64,000 nt of DNA, taken from contig JAZKBN010000005.1 of assembly GCA_040388605.1 (NCBI GenBank), positions 124,001 through 188,000 of the forward strand. The letters are read 5' to 3'. Below are positions 40,981-50,843 of the stretch, one piece after another. The notes beneath the pieces were generated by a model that saw only the letters and a list, made by a program, of their open reading frames with translations, made no database searches and was not told where the DNA came from. Every line of letters starts with the position of its first letter. Position 1 is the first letter of the stretch. Position numbers and translations under genes: made by a program. The stretch comes from JAZKBN01 sp040388605 (GTDB taxonomy: Bacteria > Bacteroidota > Bacteroidia > Cytophagales > Flexibacteraceae).

Positions 40981-43797
40981 ATGAAATATGTACTGTCCTT
41001 GCTGTTCGGAATACTTGTTTCTGTATCGGCATTTGCCCAAACGGGCATAGTAAAAGGCATTATTACTGATTCCAAAACCAAGGAGCCTATTATAGGCGCA
41101 ACCGTTGTACTTACCGGCACCACCCACGGCACTGCCACAGATCTCGACGGTAAATTCCAAATAAATAAAGTACCCGTAGGTAAGCAAAGCATCAGCGTTT
41201 CCTACGTTTCGTTCAAAACCAAAAAGATTGAAGTAGTTGTTCACGAAGGTAAAACCAGCACCCTGAACACCCATATAGAAGAAGACGTAAGCAACCTGGG
41301 TGAAGTTGAAATTTCGGCGGCACGCTTAACAAATACAGAAAGTTCGGTGGTTACAGAAATCAGGGCTTCAGAGCAGGTGGTAAGCGGTGTATCTTCAGAG
41401 CAGGTGGCTAAAACCCAGGACCGCGATGCCTCTGAAGTAATAAAGCGCGTTCCCGGCATTACCATCATGGACAATCGCTTTGTAATGGTGCGCGGCCTTA
41501 GCGAACGCTACAATGCCGTTATGCTTAACGACGCCCTGATTCCCAGTACAGAAAACGATGTAAAGGCCTTCTCATTCGATATTATTCCGAGCGGTATGCT
41601 CGACAGGCTTTTAATATATAAATCTGCCGCCCCTGAGCTGCCGGGCGAATTTGCCGGCGGAGTTATTAAGGTATATACCAAAACGCCCACGCATAATTCA
41701 TTAACCATTAATTACTCATCGTCTTTCAGGCCCGGAACCACGCTGAACGATTATTACTCGCAGCAAAAGAGCGCTACTGATTTCCTGGGTTATGATAACG
41801 GCACAAGAACCCTGCCTTCCGGCTTCCCGGCCAATATACGCAACTTAACAAGCAATTCAGAGCTTGAAAAGGCGTCAAAATCATTACCGAATAGTTGGAC
41901 AAACTCAAAGTCGACGGCCATGCCGGATCAGCGATTGGCCCTGAATTTTACCAAGGTAATCAACCTCGGTAACGATGTGAAGGTAGGCAACGTAACTTCT
42001 TTCAACTATACCAATGCTTTTCAGCATTACAATGCCCTGCGTAACAATTACAACTCATATAACCTGGCTACCAATAGCAGCAGCCGTATTTATGAGTACC
42101 ACGACGATACTTATATAAATAACGTGCGCCTTGGCCTGCTGCATAACTGGTCTTTAGATATTGGCAGCAAAAACAAGTTCGAGTTCAGGAACATGTTCAA
42201 CCAAATGGGCTCCACCCAAAATACCCTGCGTACAGGCACCGAGTTTGAAGGCGGGAACGACCTGAAAGGGTATGGATACCGCTACGAAACCCGCCGTATT
42301 TACATGGGCCAGTTCCATGGCGAGCACGCGGTTTCGGCAGGCAGCAAAGTTGAATGGTCGGCCGGCTATGCCAATACCAACCGTTCCGAACCTGATTTCC
42401 GCAGGGTGAACACCCGCAGGCCAATGGGCTCCAACGCCGATGCCGGTTATACAGTTACCCTGCCGCCTGATGCCAGCGCCCAGGATGCCAGCCGTTTCTA
42501 CTCTAAAGCCAACGAAAACCTGTTTATGGCCAGCGGAGATTGGGAGCAAAAGCTGAAGCTTAAATCAGGAACCGACAAAGTACCTGTAATTCGTGCAGGT
42601 TTTTATGCCGAAAACAAGACCAAAAATTTCGCTGCCCGTTGGATGGCTTATGCCAAATCTCAACCCGACAATTTCAATAACGACATTACCCGCCTGCCCA
42701 TAGACAAGATTTTTGCTGATGAAAACCTAAACGCTGTTACCGGCCTGGTACTGCGCGAAGGCACCAACCCAAGCGATAGATACGATGCCGAAAACCTGCT
42801 TTTGGCAGCATACACCGGAACTACCATTCCTATGGGTGCGCTTACCATATCAGGCGGCCTGCGTGTTGAGCAAAACCACCAAAAGCTGAATACCTCTACT
42901 TCTAACGGACGCCCAAGCGTGGTAGATAACAATATACTGCGTGCCCTGCCTTCAGCAAACCTCAGCTATAGCCTCTCAGAAAAAAGCCTTGTTCGACTTG
43001 CCTATTACCGCACCCTTAACCGTCCTGAGTTCCGCGAGCTGGCTCCCTTTGCCTATTATGACTTTAACTTCAACAACGTAATAACCGGCAACCCGAAGCT
43101 TAAAACCCCATCTATTGATAACCTGGATGCCCGCTACGAATATTACCCATCGGCAGGCGAAACAGTATCGTTCGGTGCTTTCTACAAGAAATTCACCAAC
43201 CCTATCGAGTCTTACTTCCTTGAAGGCGCTGGTTCAGGCGGTACACGCAACTTCTACTCCGATAATGCTGAATATTCAACCAGCGCAGGAATTGAAGCCG
43301 AAGCACGTAAATCTTTAGCCGGCTTAACCGGGTTCTCTTTTGTTGATCGGTTTTCGGTATTGGTAAACGCTTCTCTTATCCGCAGCAAGGTTGAATTAGG
43401 TAAAAAGGCTGTAGGCCAGGAATCAAGCAGGCCAATGATGGGCCAATCTCCCTATGCCATTAACGCAGGCATTTATTATGCCGATGAGGCTAAAGGTCTG
43501 CAAATAAACATGCTTTATAACGTGGTGGGCAAGCGCATTTACGCCGTAGGCTCAACCGGCACGCCTGATATTTATGAGCTGCCCCGCAACGTGCTTGACC
43601 TTACCCTTACAAAACGCGTTAACCGCTTTCTCGATATCCGCTTAGGCGTTCAGGATTTGCTGAACAACGCCGTAAGGCTGCGCCAGGATTCTAACCTTGA
43701 CGGCAACCTTTCTGCCACATCAAAAGGCGATGAAGATATTCTCAGCTATAAGCGCGGAAGCTATTATACATTCGGATTACAATTTAACATTCAATAA
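40981..43797 (+). CDS. TonB-dependent receptor with carboxypeptidase-like N-terminal domain
   Basis: 938 residues. Outer-membrane active transporter. ATG 40981 opens a signal peptide (YVLSLLFGILVSVSAFAQ). Next is the CarboxypepD_reg-like beta domain (VKGIITDSKTKEPIIGATVV, residues about 23-105), then a plug (DASEVIKRVPGITIMDNRFVMV; SERYNAVMLNDA) and a barrel ending YTFGLQFNIQ. The GVITIMDN/VRGLSERYN plug motif is typical of siderophore or polymer receptors in this phylum. It is followed 58 bp later by a beta-helix lipoprotein, in place of the SusD-type partner, so the substrate may not be a glycan. The region includes no TonB box I could pick out. Confidence 0.94.
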   Translation: MKYVLSLLFGILVSVSAFAQTGIVKGIITDSKTKEPIIGATVVLTGTTHGTATDLDGKFQINKVPVGKQSISVSYVSFKTKKIEVVVHEGKTSTLNTHIEEDVSNLGEVEISAARLTNTESSVVTEIRASEQVVSGVSSEQVAKTQDRDASEVIKRVPGITIMDNRFVMVRGLSERYNAVMLNDALIPSTENDVKAFSFDIIPSGMLDRLLIYKSAAPELPGEFAGGVIKVYTKTPTHNSLTINYSSSFRPGTTLNDYYSQQKSATDFLGYDNGTRTLPSGFPANIRNLTSNSELEKASKSLPNSWTNSKSTAMPDQRLALNFTKVINLGNDVKVGNVTSFNYTNAFQHYNALRNNYNSYNLATNSSSRIYEYHDDTYINNVRLGLLHNWSLDIGSKNKFEFRNMFNQMGSTQNTLRTGTEFEGGNDLKGYGYRYETRRIYMGQFHGEHAVSAGSKVEWSAGYANTNRSEPDFRRVNTRRPMGSNADAGYTVTLPPDASAQDASRFYSKANENLFMASGDWEQKLKLKSGTDKVPVIRAGFYAENKTKNFAARWMAYAKSQPDNFNNDITRLPIDKIFADENLNAVTGLVLREGTNPSDRYDAENLLLAAYTGTTIPMGALTISGGLRVEQNHQKLNTSTSNGRPSVVDNNILRALPSANLSYSLSEKSLVRLAYYRTLNRPEFRELAPFAYYDFNFNNVITGNPKLKTPSIDNLDARYEYYPSAGETVSFGAFYKKFTNPIESYFLEGAGSGGTRNFYSDNAEYSTSAGIEAEARKSLAGLTGFSFVDRFSVLVNASLIRSKVELGKKAVGQESSRPMMGQSPYAINAGIYYADEAKGLQINMLYNVVGKRIYAVGSTGTPDIYELPRNVLDLTLTKRVNRFLDIRLGVQDLLNNAVRLRQDSNLDGNLSATSKGDEDILSYKRGSYYTFGLQFNIQ

Positions 43798-43855
43798 ATC
43801 AGGTAATTAAGCCTCGCTATATTCAAACCCCTATTCCTCAAAATTAAACCCAACA

Positions 43856-45232
43856 ATGAAAAATTTAAAAAAGCTGTCCTGGATTTTTGTGGCATTGTTT
43901 TGTTTAACCTTTACTGCCTGTAAAGACGATAAAAACGACGCAACTCCTGTTGACGAAAATGCATGGAAAATTGCACAGGATACTGCATCTAAGCTTTACG
44001 TTATAACAGGTAACCTTACCTCGGGCAACGTAACGCTTGATTCATCTAAAAAATACCTGCTTAAAAACTACGTTCGAATTGCCGACGGTGCAACCCTTAC
44101 CATTCAACCCGGTACTGTCATTAAAGGTGATTTCGCTACAAAGGGCACGCTTATTATTCAGCGCGGCGCTAAAATAATGGCGGTTGGTACCCAAACCAAA
44201 CCCATTATCTTCACTTCAAACGCTGCCAAAGGCACCCGCGGACCAAGTAACTGGGGCGGTGTGGTAATTGCAGGCAAAGCCCCTATTAACGCAACCGGCG
44301 GCGAAGCAGAATTCGAAGGCGGTTACGGCGAAAAATTCGGCGGCACCGATGCTGCTGATAACTCGGGCGTATTGAAATATGTTCGTATTGAGTTCGGCGG
44401 CGTTGCCCTGTTACCGAACCAGGAAATTAACGGCCTTACCATGGGCGGCGTAGGTTCGGGCACTGAGCTTGACTACATACAGGTTTCTTACTCAGGCGAT
44501 GATTCATTTGAATGGTTCGGCGGTACTGTAAATGCAAAGCACCTGATTGCCTTCCGTGGTCTTGATGACGATTTCGATACCGATTTTGGCTACTCAGGCA
44601 AAATTCAGTACGGCGTAGTTCTGCGCGACCCGGCTAATGCCGACCAAAGCGGCTCTAATGGTTTCGAGTCTGACAACGACCCTACCGGTACCGACGCTTC
44701 ACCTAAAACAGCTCCGCAATTCTCAAACATCAGCGTTTTTGGTCCGCTTAAAACTTCAGGAACTGTATATGACCCTAACTTCAAACGTGGAGCGCATATT
44801 CGTCGTAACTCTGCCATGTCGGTGTATAACAGCGTAATATCAGGTTTCCCTTTCGGTATTCTTATAGATGATGCAAAATCTGAAGGCAACGCCACTTCCG
44901 ATGCCTTAAAAATAAGAAATACCACATTGGCTGCCTGTACCACTCCCTTGGCAGTAAACAGCGGCCGTACCTGGGATATAGCTTCCTGGTATGCTACCGT
45001 TAACTATGGCAACAGCATTCTGGCTACAAATGCAGACCTTATGATGGCAGGCGACCCTTTCGCGCTTACTGCTCCAAACTTCCAGCCTTCAGCCGGCTCA
45101 CCGCTGCTTGGCTCTGCATCTTTCAGCGGCATTACCGGTTTCGAAACCGTAACCTACCGCGGCGCCTTCGACGGAACGAACAATTGGACCACAGGCTGGA
45201 CAAACTTCGATCCGCAGAACGCAAACTATTAA
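43856..45232 (+). CDS. Surface lipoprotein with right-handed beta-helix repeats, partner of the TonB receptor
   Basis: 458 residues; lipobox F-T-A-C with Cys22. After a short linker (KDDKNDATPVDENAW) a repetitive domain runs to the end: ILTIQPGTVIKG, GTLIIQRGAKIMAVGT, KPIIFTSNAAKGTRG and more, with turns rich in Gly/Asn, the style of a parallel beta-helix. No catalytic pair is evident. It lies 58 bp after the TonB receptor and is not SusD-like (no TPR/SusD motifs), so it may hold the ligand for that receptor on the cell surface. Family name uncertain; gene with high confidence. Confidence 0.85.
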   Translation: MKNLKKLSWIFVALFCLTFTACKDDKNDATPVDENAWKIAQDTASKLYVITGNLTSGNVTLDSSKKYLLKNYVRIADGATLTIQPGTVIKGDFATKGTLIIQRGAKIMAVGTQTKPIIFTSNAAKGTRGPSNWGGVVIAGKAPINATGGEAEFEGGYGEKFGGTDAADNSGVLKYVRIEFGGVALLPNQEINGLTMGGVGSGTELDYIQVSYSGDDSFEWFGGTVNAKHLIAFRGLDDDFDTDFGYSGKIQYGVVLRDPANADQSGSNGFESDNDPTGTDASPKTAPQFSNISVFGPLKTSGTVYDPNFKRGAHIRRNSAMSVYNSVISGFPFGILIDDAKSEGNATSDALKIRNTTLAACTTPLAVNSGRTWDIASWYATVNYGNSILATNADLMMAGDPFALTAPNFQPSAGSPLLGSASFSGITGFETVTYRGAFDGTNNWTTGWTNFDPQNANY

Positions 45233-45253
45233 TTCTTAACTCATATAATTACC

Positions 45254-45293
45254 AAGCAGCATGGTTCCTTTGGAGCCATGCTGCTTTCTTTTT
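45254..45293 (+). terminator. Terminator after the beta-helix lipoprotein
   Basis: An 11-bp perfect stem (45254-45264 with 45276-45286, AAGCAGCATGG/CCATGCTGCTT), 11-nt loop, then TCTTTTT. Confidence 0.9.
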
Positions 45294-45338
45294 ATGGAAT
45301 AGTACAAAACGGGTAAACAAACAGCTCCGGTCTTTCTG

Positions 45339-47219
45339 TCAGCCCTGCTGCCTGAACCACTCCTGCAATACTATCATGGCCCAAAGTTCCTGCGCATAAT
45401 CTGCTCTGCGTGCAGAATGGGTTTGAACCATGGTTTTGAGCACATCGCGGTTTACATAATCATTCAGCGGCCAATCTGTTTTATATAAGTTTTCTGTTAA
45501 GTGCCTGAATGCAGGTTCCCTGAGCCATTCCCCGGTTGGCATACCGAAGCCTTCTTTTCTGCGCTTAACATAAATTTCACCTTTCCTTTTAACAAGCATT
45601 TGCCTGAGCGCCCATTTTCTGCCTCCCCTGAAAAGCAGGTTGGCGGGTACTTGGGTCAATAAATTACTGAGGTCATTATCCAGGAAAGGTACGCGCACTT
45701 CAACAGATTGAGCCATGCTTGCGAGGTCGGTTATGGCAAGAATATCGTCCCTGAGGTATTTGGTCATATCTGTTTCAAGGGCGAATCGCAAAAGGCTTTC
45801 ATTCCCCTTCATATTCTCTGCCGATAAATCTCCCGGAACTGATTTCCTGAAGAAGCCCGCCGGGTAACCGTTCAGCCTTGTGAAATTCCTGAAGGTAACT
45901 GTTGGCTCACTGTGCAGGCTGCCTGCAAACCTGCTTAGCAGGCGAAAGTGCTTGCGCAGGGGGTGCGCAAAGCCTACAGGTAATATGGGCGCCCATGCCT
46001 GCATTAAGTTAACGGGTAAAAAATGCCTGAACCTGATGTAGTTGTAAAATGCCTTGTGCCTATTGTAGCCCGCAAAAAGTTCATCGGCGCCGGCGCCTGA
46101 AAGCAAAACGGTAACCCGGGGCTTGGCCACTTCACTGATTAGTTTTGTAAGCAGGCCTGCGCCGTCGGCAATGGGTTGGCCAAGATTGCTTACAAATTCG
46201 GGCAGGCGGTTTAATGCGCTGCTGTCAACGGTAAGCAGGTTGGGTTTAAGGCCATATTGAAGCGCAGCCTTTTCGGCATACATAAAATCGTTGCTGCCGA
46301 AGCTTTTTTGTGCCGCTGAATTAATTACTGAAAATGCAGGAACGTTTTTATAGCCGGCTTCTGAAATGAGTGAGGCTATTAAAGTACTGTCTACACCGCC
46401 GCTCAGTAACAGGCCTACAGGTACATCTGCTTTCATTTGCCTGCTTACAGATTGCACCAAAAGCTCCTCTGTTTTACGCAATAACTCGCCGGGGCTTATT
46501 TCTTTAACAAGCGGTTTTTGCTCGCAAAAGTTTAAAATATCACGCTCATTAGATACCGCCCCGCCTGTATAGGCCGCAAATACCGATCTGAAAACCATGC
46601 AGGTTCCCGGCATCAGCTCATAAATGCCTTTGTAAAAGGTTTCAGGGCTGCGTGCGGTTCGGTTGAGCAGGTAATGCGGTATTTGTAAATAGTCAGGTTC
46701 CGGTGCCGGTCCCGGCCCGGCAAGCAGTCCTTTAATTTCCGATGAAACAGATACCAAACCGGCTTGCTCCCTGAAAAAGAGGGGTTTTATACCATGCCTG
46801 TCTCGCGCAACAATAATTTCATTGCGGTGCAGGTCGGCAAAAACAAAAGCGAACATGCCGTTCAGGAGGGGCAGGGCATTACGCCCCATGGTGCAAAGCA
46901 GGTGCAGCAAAACCTCTGTGTCAGACTTGCCGGTGAATTCCGTGCGCGCGAGTTCAGGCCTGTACATGAGCTCGGCGGTATTATACAGCTCCCCGTTGTA
47001 AATTAATACGCACTGCTTATCGCGGCTGAACATGGGCTGTGCTGCAGTGCCGCTGTGGTCGCTTATTTTCAGCGCGGTATGGCCCATGATTATACCTTCA
47101 TGCTGCCACATGCCGCTCCCTTCGGGGCCGCGATGCCGCAATGCGGCATTCATTTTATTCATTGCCTCGGCAGCGTCGGCCGGGTTCAGCCGGCCAATAA
47201 GTGCGTTAATGCCACACAT
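45339..47219 (-). CDS. asnB: Asparagine synthase, glutamine-hydrolysing (AsnB family)
   Basis: 626 residues. The start MCGI puts the catalytic Cys at position 2 of the glutaminase domain; RHRGPEGSGMW and YNGELYN complete that domain. The synthetase domain has the PP-loop LLLSGGVDSTLIASL and LLSGAGADELFAGYNRH. A single-gene member outside amino acid biosynthesis clusters; AsnB-like paralogues often serve surface polysaccharide or peptide modification, but nothing near supports either, so plain asparagine synthesis is as likely. The PP-loop and Cys are intact. Divergent from nothing; pheT lies upstream on the same strand, separated by 126 bp and a hairpin. Confidence 0.93.
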   Translation of the reverse strand: MCGINALIGRLNPADAAEAMNKMNAALRHRGPEGSGMWQHEGIIMGHTALKISDHSGTAAQPMFSRDKQCVLIYNGELYNTAELMYRPELARTEFTGKSDTEVLLHLLCTMGRNALPLLNGMFAFVFADLHRNEIIVARDRHGIKPLFFREQAGLVSVSSEIKGLLAGPGPAPEPDYLQIPHYLLNRTARSPETFYKGIYELMPGTCMVFRSVFAAYTGGAVSNERDILNFCEQKPLVKEISPGELLRKTEELLVQSVSRQMKADVPVGLLLSGGVDSTLIASLISEAGYKNVPAFSVINSAAQKSFGSNDFMYAEKAALQYGLKPNLLTVDSSALNRLPEFVSNLGQPIADGAGLLTKLISEVAKPRVTVLLSGAGADELFAGYNRHKAFYNYIRFRHFLPVNLMQAWAPILPVGFAHPLRKHFRLLSRFAGSLHSEPTVTFRNFTRLNGYPAGFFRKSVPGDLSAENMKGNESLLRFALETDMTKYLRDDILAITDLASMAQSVEVRVPFLDNDLSNLLTQVPANLLFRGGRKWALRQMLVKRKGEIYVKRRKEGFGMPTGEWLREPAFRHLTENLYKTDWPLNDYVNRDVLKTMVQTHSARRADYAQELWAMIVLQEWFRQQG

Positions 47220-47290
47220 AGGCTCAATAATTTACGGAAGAACAAAAGGCAAAGTAACACCGCCCGGTACACAATGCCGGGCAGAAAGAT

Positions 47291-47321
47291 TACCGCAGGC
47301 TTTAAAAGCCGGCCTGCGGTA
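47291..47321 (-). terminator. Hairpin after pheT
   Basis: TACCGCAGGC (47291-47300) pairs with GCCTGCGGTA (47312-47321), 11-nt loop; on the minus strand it is followed by AATCTTTCTG, a weak T tract. Probable pheT terminator. Confidence 0.55.
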
Positions 47322-47345
47322 TTAAGCTGTGAAAAACATGTTCGA

Positions 47346-49781
47346 TTACTTGCGTACCACGGCGCCTAGCTCACGCTCAAAGGCATCCTGTAAGCGTTGC
47401 ATAATGCTGCCTGTAATGGTATCGGTAAGGGTTTGGCTGTTATCCTGCAAAATAAAGCTCACCGAGTAAGATTTTTTATCGGCCCCAATCTGGGGACCTT
47501 CAAATACATCAAAAACATTCAGATCGCGCAACAGCTTTTTCTCGGTTTGGCGGGCCAGCTTCTCAATTTCAGCGAAGCTTACTTTTTTATCAAGCACCAA
47601 AGATAAATCTCTGCGAACTTCAGGGAAACGGCTTATTTCCGAATATTTAAGACTTGGGTTATACTTCTTCATGAGGTAATCCCAATCAATATCTGCAAAG
47701 AAAACAGGCTGCTTAATTTCGAATGCCTTTGTAATGCGTTGGCTTACGAGGCCAATGGTAACAATGGCGCGCTTGTTCATTACAAGGTTCTGTGCGTATT
47801 CAAACAGGTCGTTATCGGCCTTTTCTGCGCTGAAATTTGTGAAGCCAAGCTTTTGCAAAAGTACCTGCACGGCTTCCGCAAGAACGAAATAATCGGTTTT
47901 TTCGGGTTTGCGCTGCCAGTTTTCAGCTTGTTTGCTGCCTGTTATAAAGAGCGCAAGGCGGTTGCTTTCGCTATACTTGCCATCTGCCTTACGATACGTT
48001 TTTCCGAATTCGAAAAGGTTCAGGGTATCACGCTTGCGGTTTATGTTGTGCAGCATGGTTTGCAGCGCCCCGAAGAGCAGGGTCTGCCGCATTGCGCCGA
48101 GGTCTTCGCTCAGGCGGTTTAATATGAGCACATTTTGCTCAGGGTTCAGGGTCTGGCTTAGCCCGGCAAAATTGGCATTGGTGAGGCTGTTATTTATTAT
48201 TTCAGAAAACCCCTTGGCCGAAAGCATATCGCCAATCTTATTACGGATAGCTTCAGTATCTGTTTCAGGGAACTCTGCAAGGAAAGCGCTGCCAAGCGTT
48301 TCATTAATATCAATGTTGTTGAAACCGTAGATGCGCATCACCTCTTCGGCTAAATCTGCCGGGCGGGTTACATCCACACGGAAGGGAGGCACTGTTGCTG
48401 TAAACGTTTCGGCAAAACCATCATGCCCGAAAGTTTCTTCGGGAACCACCTGAATATCGAGGCTGCCAAGAATTTGGTTAATGGTTTCCTGCGACAGGTC
48501 TTTACCAATCAGGCGGGTAAGCTTATTGTAATCTGCTTTAATTACAGCCGGGGTAATTGGCTCCGGGTAAACATCGTTGAATGCCGAGCTTATCTCTCCG
48601 CCGGCAATCTCGGTAATGAGCTTTGCCGCCAATTTAAGGGCAATTACAGGCATATCCGGGTCTGCACCGCGTTCAAACCGGAAGCTTGAATCGGTTTTAA
48701 TACCCAGGCTCTGCGAGCTTTTGCGCACAGTTACCGGGTTGAAATAGGCGCTTTCAATAAAAATTTCGGAAGTTGCGGCAGATATGCCTGAATCAAGCCC
48801 GCCGAAAACTCCGGCAATGGCAAGCGGTTCTTCAGCATCGCAAATCATGAGGTTATGGGCCTTTAGTTTGCGTTCTGTTTTATCAAGGGTGGTAAAAGCC
48901 GTGCCTTCGGGCATGTACTTTACAATAATTTGGTCGCCCTTAATTTTGCTGCGGTCGAAGGCGTGCAGGGGATGGCCTATGCTGTGGAGCACATAATTGG
49001 TAACATCAACCACATTATTAACCGGACCTACGCCAATGCTGCGCAAACGTTCCTGCAACCATTCAGGCGATGCACCAACAGTAACGCCGCTGATGCTAAC
49101 CCCGGCATAACGCGGGCAGCCTGCTGCATCTTCAATCGTAATTCCAACGCCTTTGCCGCTGCTGTTACCTATAACAGAAGCCACATCGGGCAGCTTGGCC
49201 TGGCGGTTCAAAAGCGCTTTTAGATCACGCGCGGTACCGTAATGCGATGCCGCATCGGCACGGTTGGGTGTTAAGCCTATTTCAAAAACTATTTCATCCT
49301 GCAAATTGAAATATTTGGAGGCGGGTGTTCCGTTCGGCAGGGGAGTATCAAGGACCATAATGCCCGCATGCGATTCCCCTAGGCCTATTTCATCTTCGGC
49401 GCAAATCATGCCTTCGCTGAGCTCGCCTCGAATTTTGCTTTTCTTAATTTTAAAAGGATCTCCCTCTTTTGGGTAAAGTGTTGCGCCAATAAGGGCAATA
49501 ATTACTTTTTGCCCGGCAGCTACATTGGGAGCGCCGCAAACAATATGCAAAGGTTCTGCTGCGCCAACATCTACGGTTGTCAGGCTCAGGCGCTCGGCAT
49601 TGGGGTGTTGTGTACAGGTTAATACCTGCCCGACTACGAGGCCTTCAAGCCCGCCGGGAATGCGCTGTGTCTTTTCAATATTTTCAACCTCGAGACCGCA
49701 GCCGGTAAGTAAGCCCGATATCTGCTCTGCCGTTTCGGGTAGGTATATATAGTCCTGCAACCAGGATAGAGATATTTTCAT
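47346..49781 (-). CDS. pheT: Phenylalanyl-tRNA synthetase beta subunit
   Basis: 811 residues, normal for PheT. The tRNA-binding EMAP-like domain is at about 40-150 (GLVVGQVLTCTQHPNAERLSL-type segment), the B3/B4 editing domain in the middle, the B5 domain near 400-480, and the C-terminal ferredoxin-like anticodon-binding domain ends the protein (SRFPEVRRDLSLVLDKKVSF). Works with PheS as an alpha2-beta2 enzyme that charges tRNA-Phe. pheS is not adjacent, so the two subunits are unlinked here, which is common in Bacteroidota. Start ATG 49781 follows a promoter core. Confidence 0.97.
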   Translation of the reverse strand: MKISLSWLQDYIYLPETAEQISGLLTGCGLEVENIEKTQRIPGGLEGLVVGQVLTCTQHPNAERLSLTTVDVGAAEPLHIVCGAPNVAAGQKVIIALIGATLYPKEGDPFKIKKSKIRGELSEGMICAEDEIGLGESHAGIMVLDTPLPNGTPASKYFNLQDEIVFEIGLTPNRADAASHYGTARDLKALLNRQAKLPDVASVIGNSSGKGVGITIEDAAGCPRYAGVSISGVTVGASPEWLQERLRSIGVGPVNNVVDVTNYVLHSIGHPLHAFDRSKIKGDQIIVKYMPEGTAFTTLDKTERKLKAHNLMICDAEEPLAIAGVFGGLDSGISAATSEIFIESAYFNPVTVRKSSQSLGIKTDSSFRFERGADPDMPVIALKLAAKLITEIAGGEISSAFNDVYPEPITPAVIKADYNKLTRLIGKDLSQETINQILGSLDIQVVPEETFGHDGFAETFTATVPPFRVDVTRPADLAEEVMRIYGFNNIDINETLGSAFLAEFPETDTEAIRNKIGDMLSAKGFSEIINNSLTNANFAGLSQTLNPEQNVLILNRLSEDLGAMRQTLLFGALQTMLHNINRKRDTLNLFEFGKTYRKADGKYSESNRLALFITGSKQAENWQRKPEKTDYFVLAEAVQVLLQKLGFTNFSAEKADNDLFEYAQNLVMNKRAIVTIGLVSQRITKAFEIKQPVFFADIDWDYLMKKYNPSLKYSEISRFPEVRRDLSLVLDKKVSFAEIEKLARQTEKKLLRDLNVFDVFEGPQIGADKKSYSVSFILQDNSQTLTDTITGSIMQRLQDAFERELGAVVRK

Positions 49782-49807
49782 GCCTTTAAAATTCGATGCA
49801 AATTAGG

Positions 49808-49815
49808 CAAATTTA
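49808..49815 (-). promoter_or_regulatory. Candidate -7 promoter element for pheT
   Basis: Minus-strand TAAATTTG, a perfect TAnnTTTG, 27 bp upstream of the ATG. A second core, TATATTTG, lies at 49869-49876 on the same strand. Confidence 0.45.
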
Positions 49816-50010
49816 GGTTCAGGCCCGGCTTCGAATGCTTTTTTGAGCTGTTTAAAATAATTTCCGGGCAAATATAATTCTGTAGGAAAGGCAGGTTTAA
49901 GGCATGCTGCGGGGTATTTGAACCCTGAACCCGGCCATGCAGTTATTGCATATTAAGGCAAACCGGTTCATTATGGTTAACTTGCGGCTTCATACAAGTA
50001 TTTAGAAGCC

Positions 50011-50733
50011 ATGGCGCGCCTGTACCCTCTCTACGAGGACAATCACCTGATTATAGTTAATAAGCCTGCAGGCATACCCGTGCAGCCCGACGAGAGTAAC
50101 GATAAAACAATGTCGGATTACGTGAAAGATTATATTAAGCAGCAATACAACAAACCCGGCGATGTTTTCCTCGGCACCGTTCACCGCCTCGACAGGCCCG
50201 TTAGCGGGGCCATTGTGTTTGCCCGCACCAGCAAGGCACTTGAGCGTATGAACGAGATTTTCCGTAAGCGGCAGGTTCAGAAAACCTATTGGGCCCTTGT
50301 TGCCAAACGCCCTGAGTACGAAAGCGGCAAAATGACCAACTGGCTCATTAAAGACGAAAAAACCAATACCGTTGCCTGTTTCGATGAAGATATGGAAGGA
50401 AGCCAAAAAGCCGAGCTCTATTACCGCACCCTGGGCAAGCTGAATGGGTTTTGGCTTTTGGAAGTAAATCCTATTACCGGACGTTCGCACCAGATTCGTG
50501 CACAGTTAAGCCATGCCGGGGCCCCCATACGCGGCGATTTAAAATACGGCTACCCAAAGCCTAACGAAGACCGCAGCATTTGCCTGCATGCCCGCAGGCT
50601 TTGGTTTATGCACCCGGTAAAAAAAGAGCCGTTAATTATAACCGCCGGTGTGCCTGAAATTCCCTTCTGGGAACAATTCCTGACCCTCGATGATTTTGAC
50701 CCCAAAGACAAAAGCCTTGATTTTATTTATTAA
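50011..50733 (+). CDS. RluA-family pseudouridine synthase
   Basis: 240 residues. Converts uridine to pseudouridine in rRNA or tRNA. The catalytic motif is VHRLDRPVSGAI, with the Asp in HRLD as the nucleophile; PITGRSHQIRAQL and YEDNHLIIVNKPAGIPV are the other family marks. There is no S4 domain, so this is the short RluA/RluC-like form. The exact RNA and position cannot be assigned. Starts 229 bp after the divergent pheT start; ends in a strong terminator. Confidence 0.92.
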   Translation: MARLYPLYEDNHLIIVNKPAGIPVQPDESNDKTMSDYVKDYIKQQYNKPGDVFLGTVHRLDRPVSGAIVFARTSKALERMNEIFRKRQVQKTYWALVAKRPEYESGKMTNWLIKDEKTNTVACFDEDMEGSQKAELYYRTLGKLNGFWLLEVNPITGRSHQIRAQLSHAGAPIRGDLKYGYPKPNEDRSICLHARRLWFMHPVKKEPLIITAGVPEIPFWEQFLTLDDFDPKDKSLDFIY

Positions 50734-50752
50734 TTGAAGGTTTACCGCATAA

Positions 50753-50801
50753 CAAAAAGAAAACCCTGCCGACTAATACAGTTCGCAGGGTTTTCTTTTT
50801 G
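50753..50801. terminator. Strong bidirectional terminator between rluA-like and rsmI-like genes
   Basis: A 17-bp perfect stem (50753-50769 with 50785-50801, core AAGAAAACCCTGC) and a 15-nt loop; A and T runs within the stem serve both convergent genes. Confidence 0.9.
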
Positions 50802-50843
50802 GCAATTAGCTGATAAATGTTTCCGGGCTATTCCAAATTTCTA

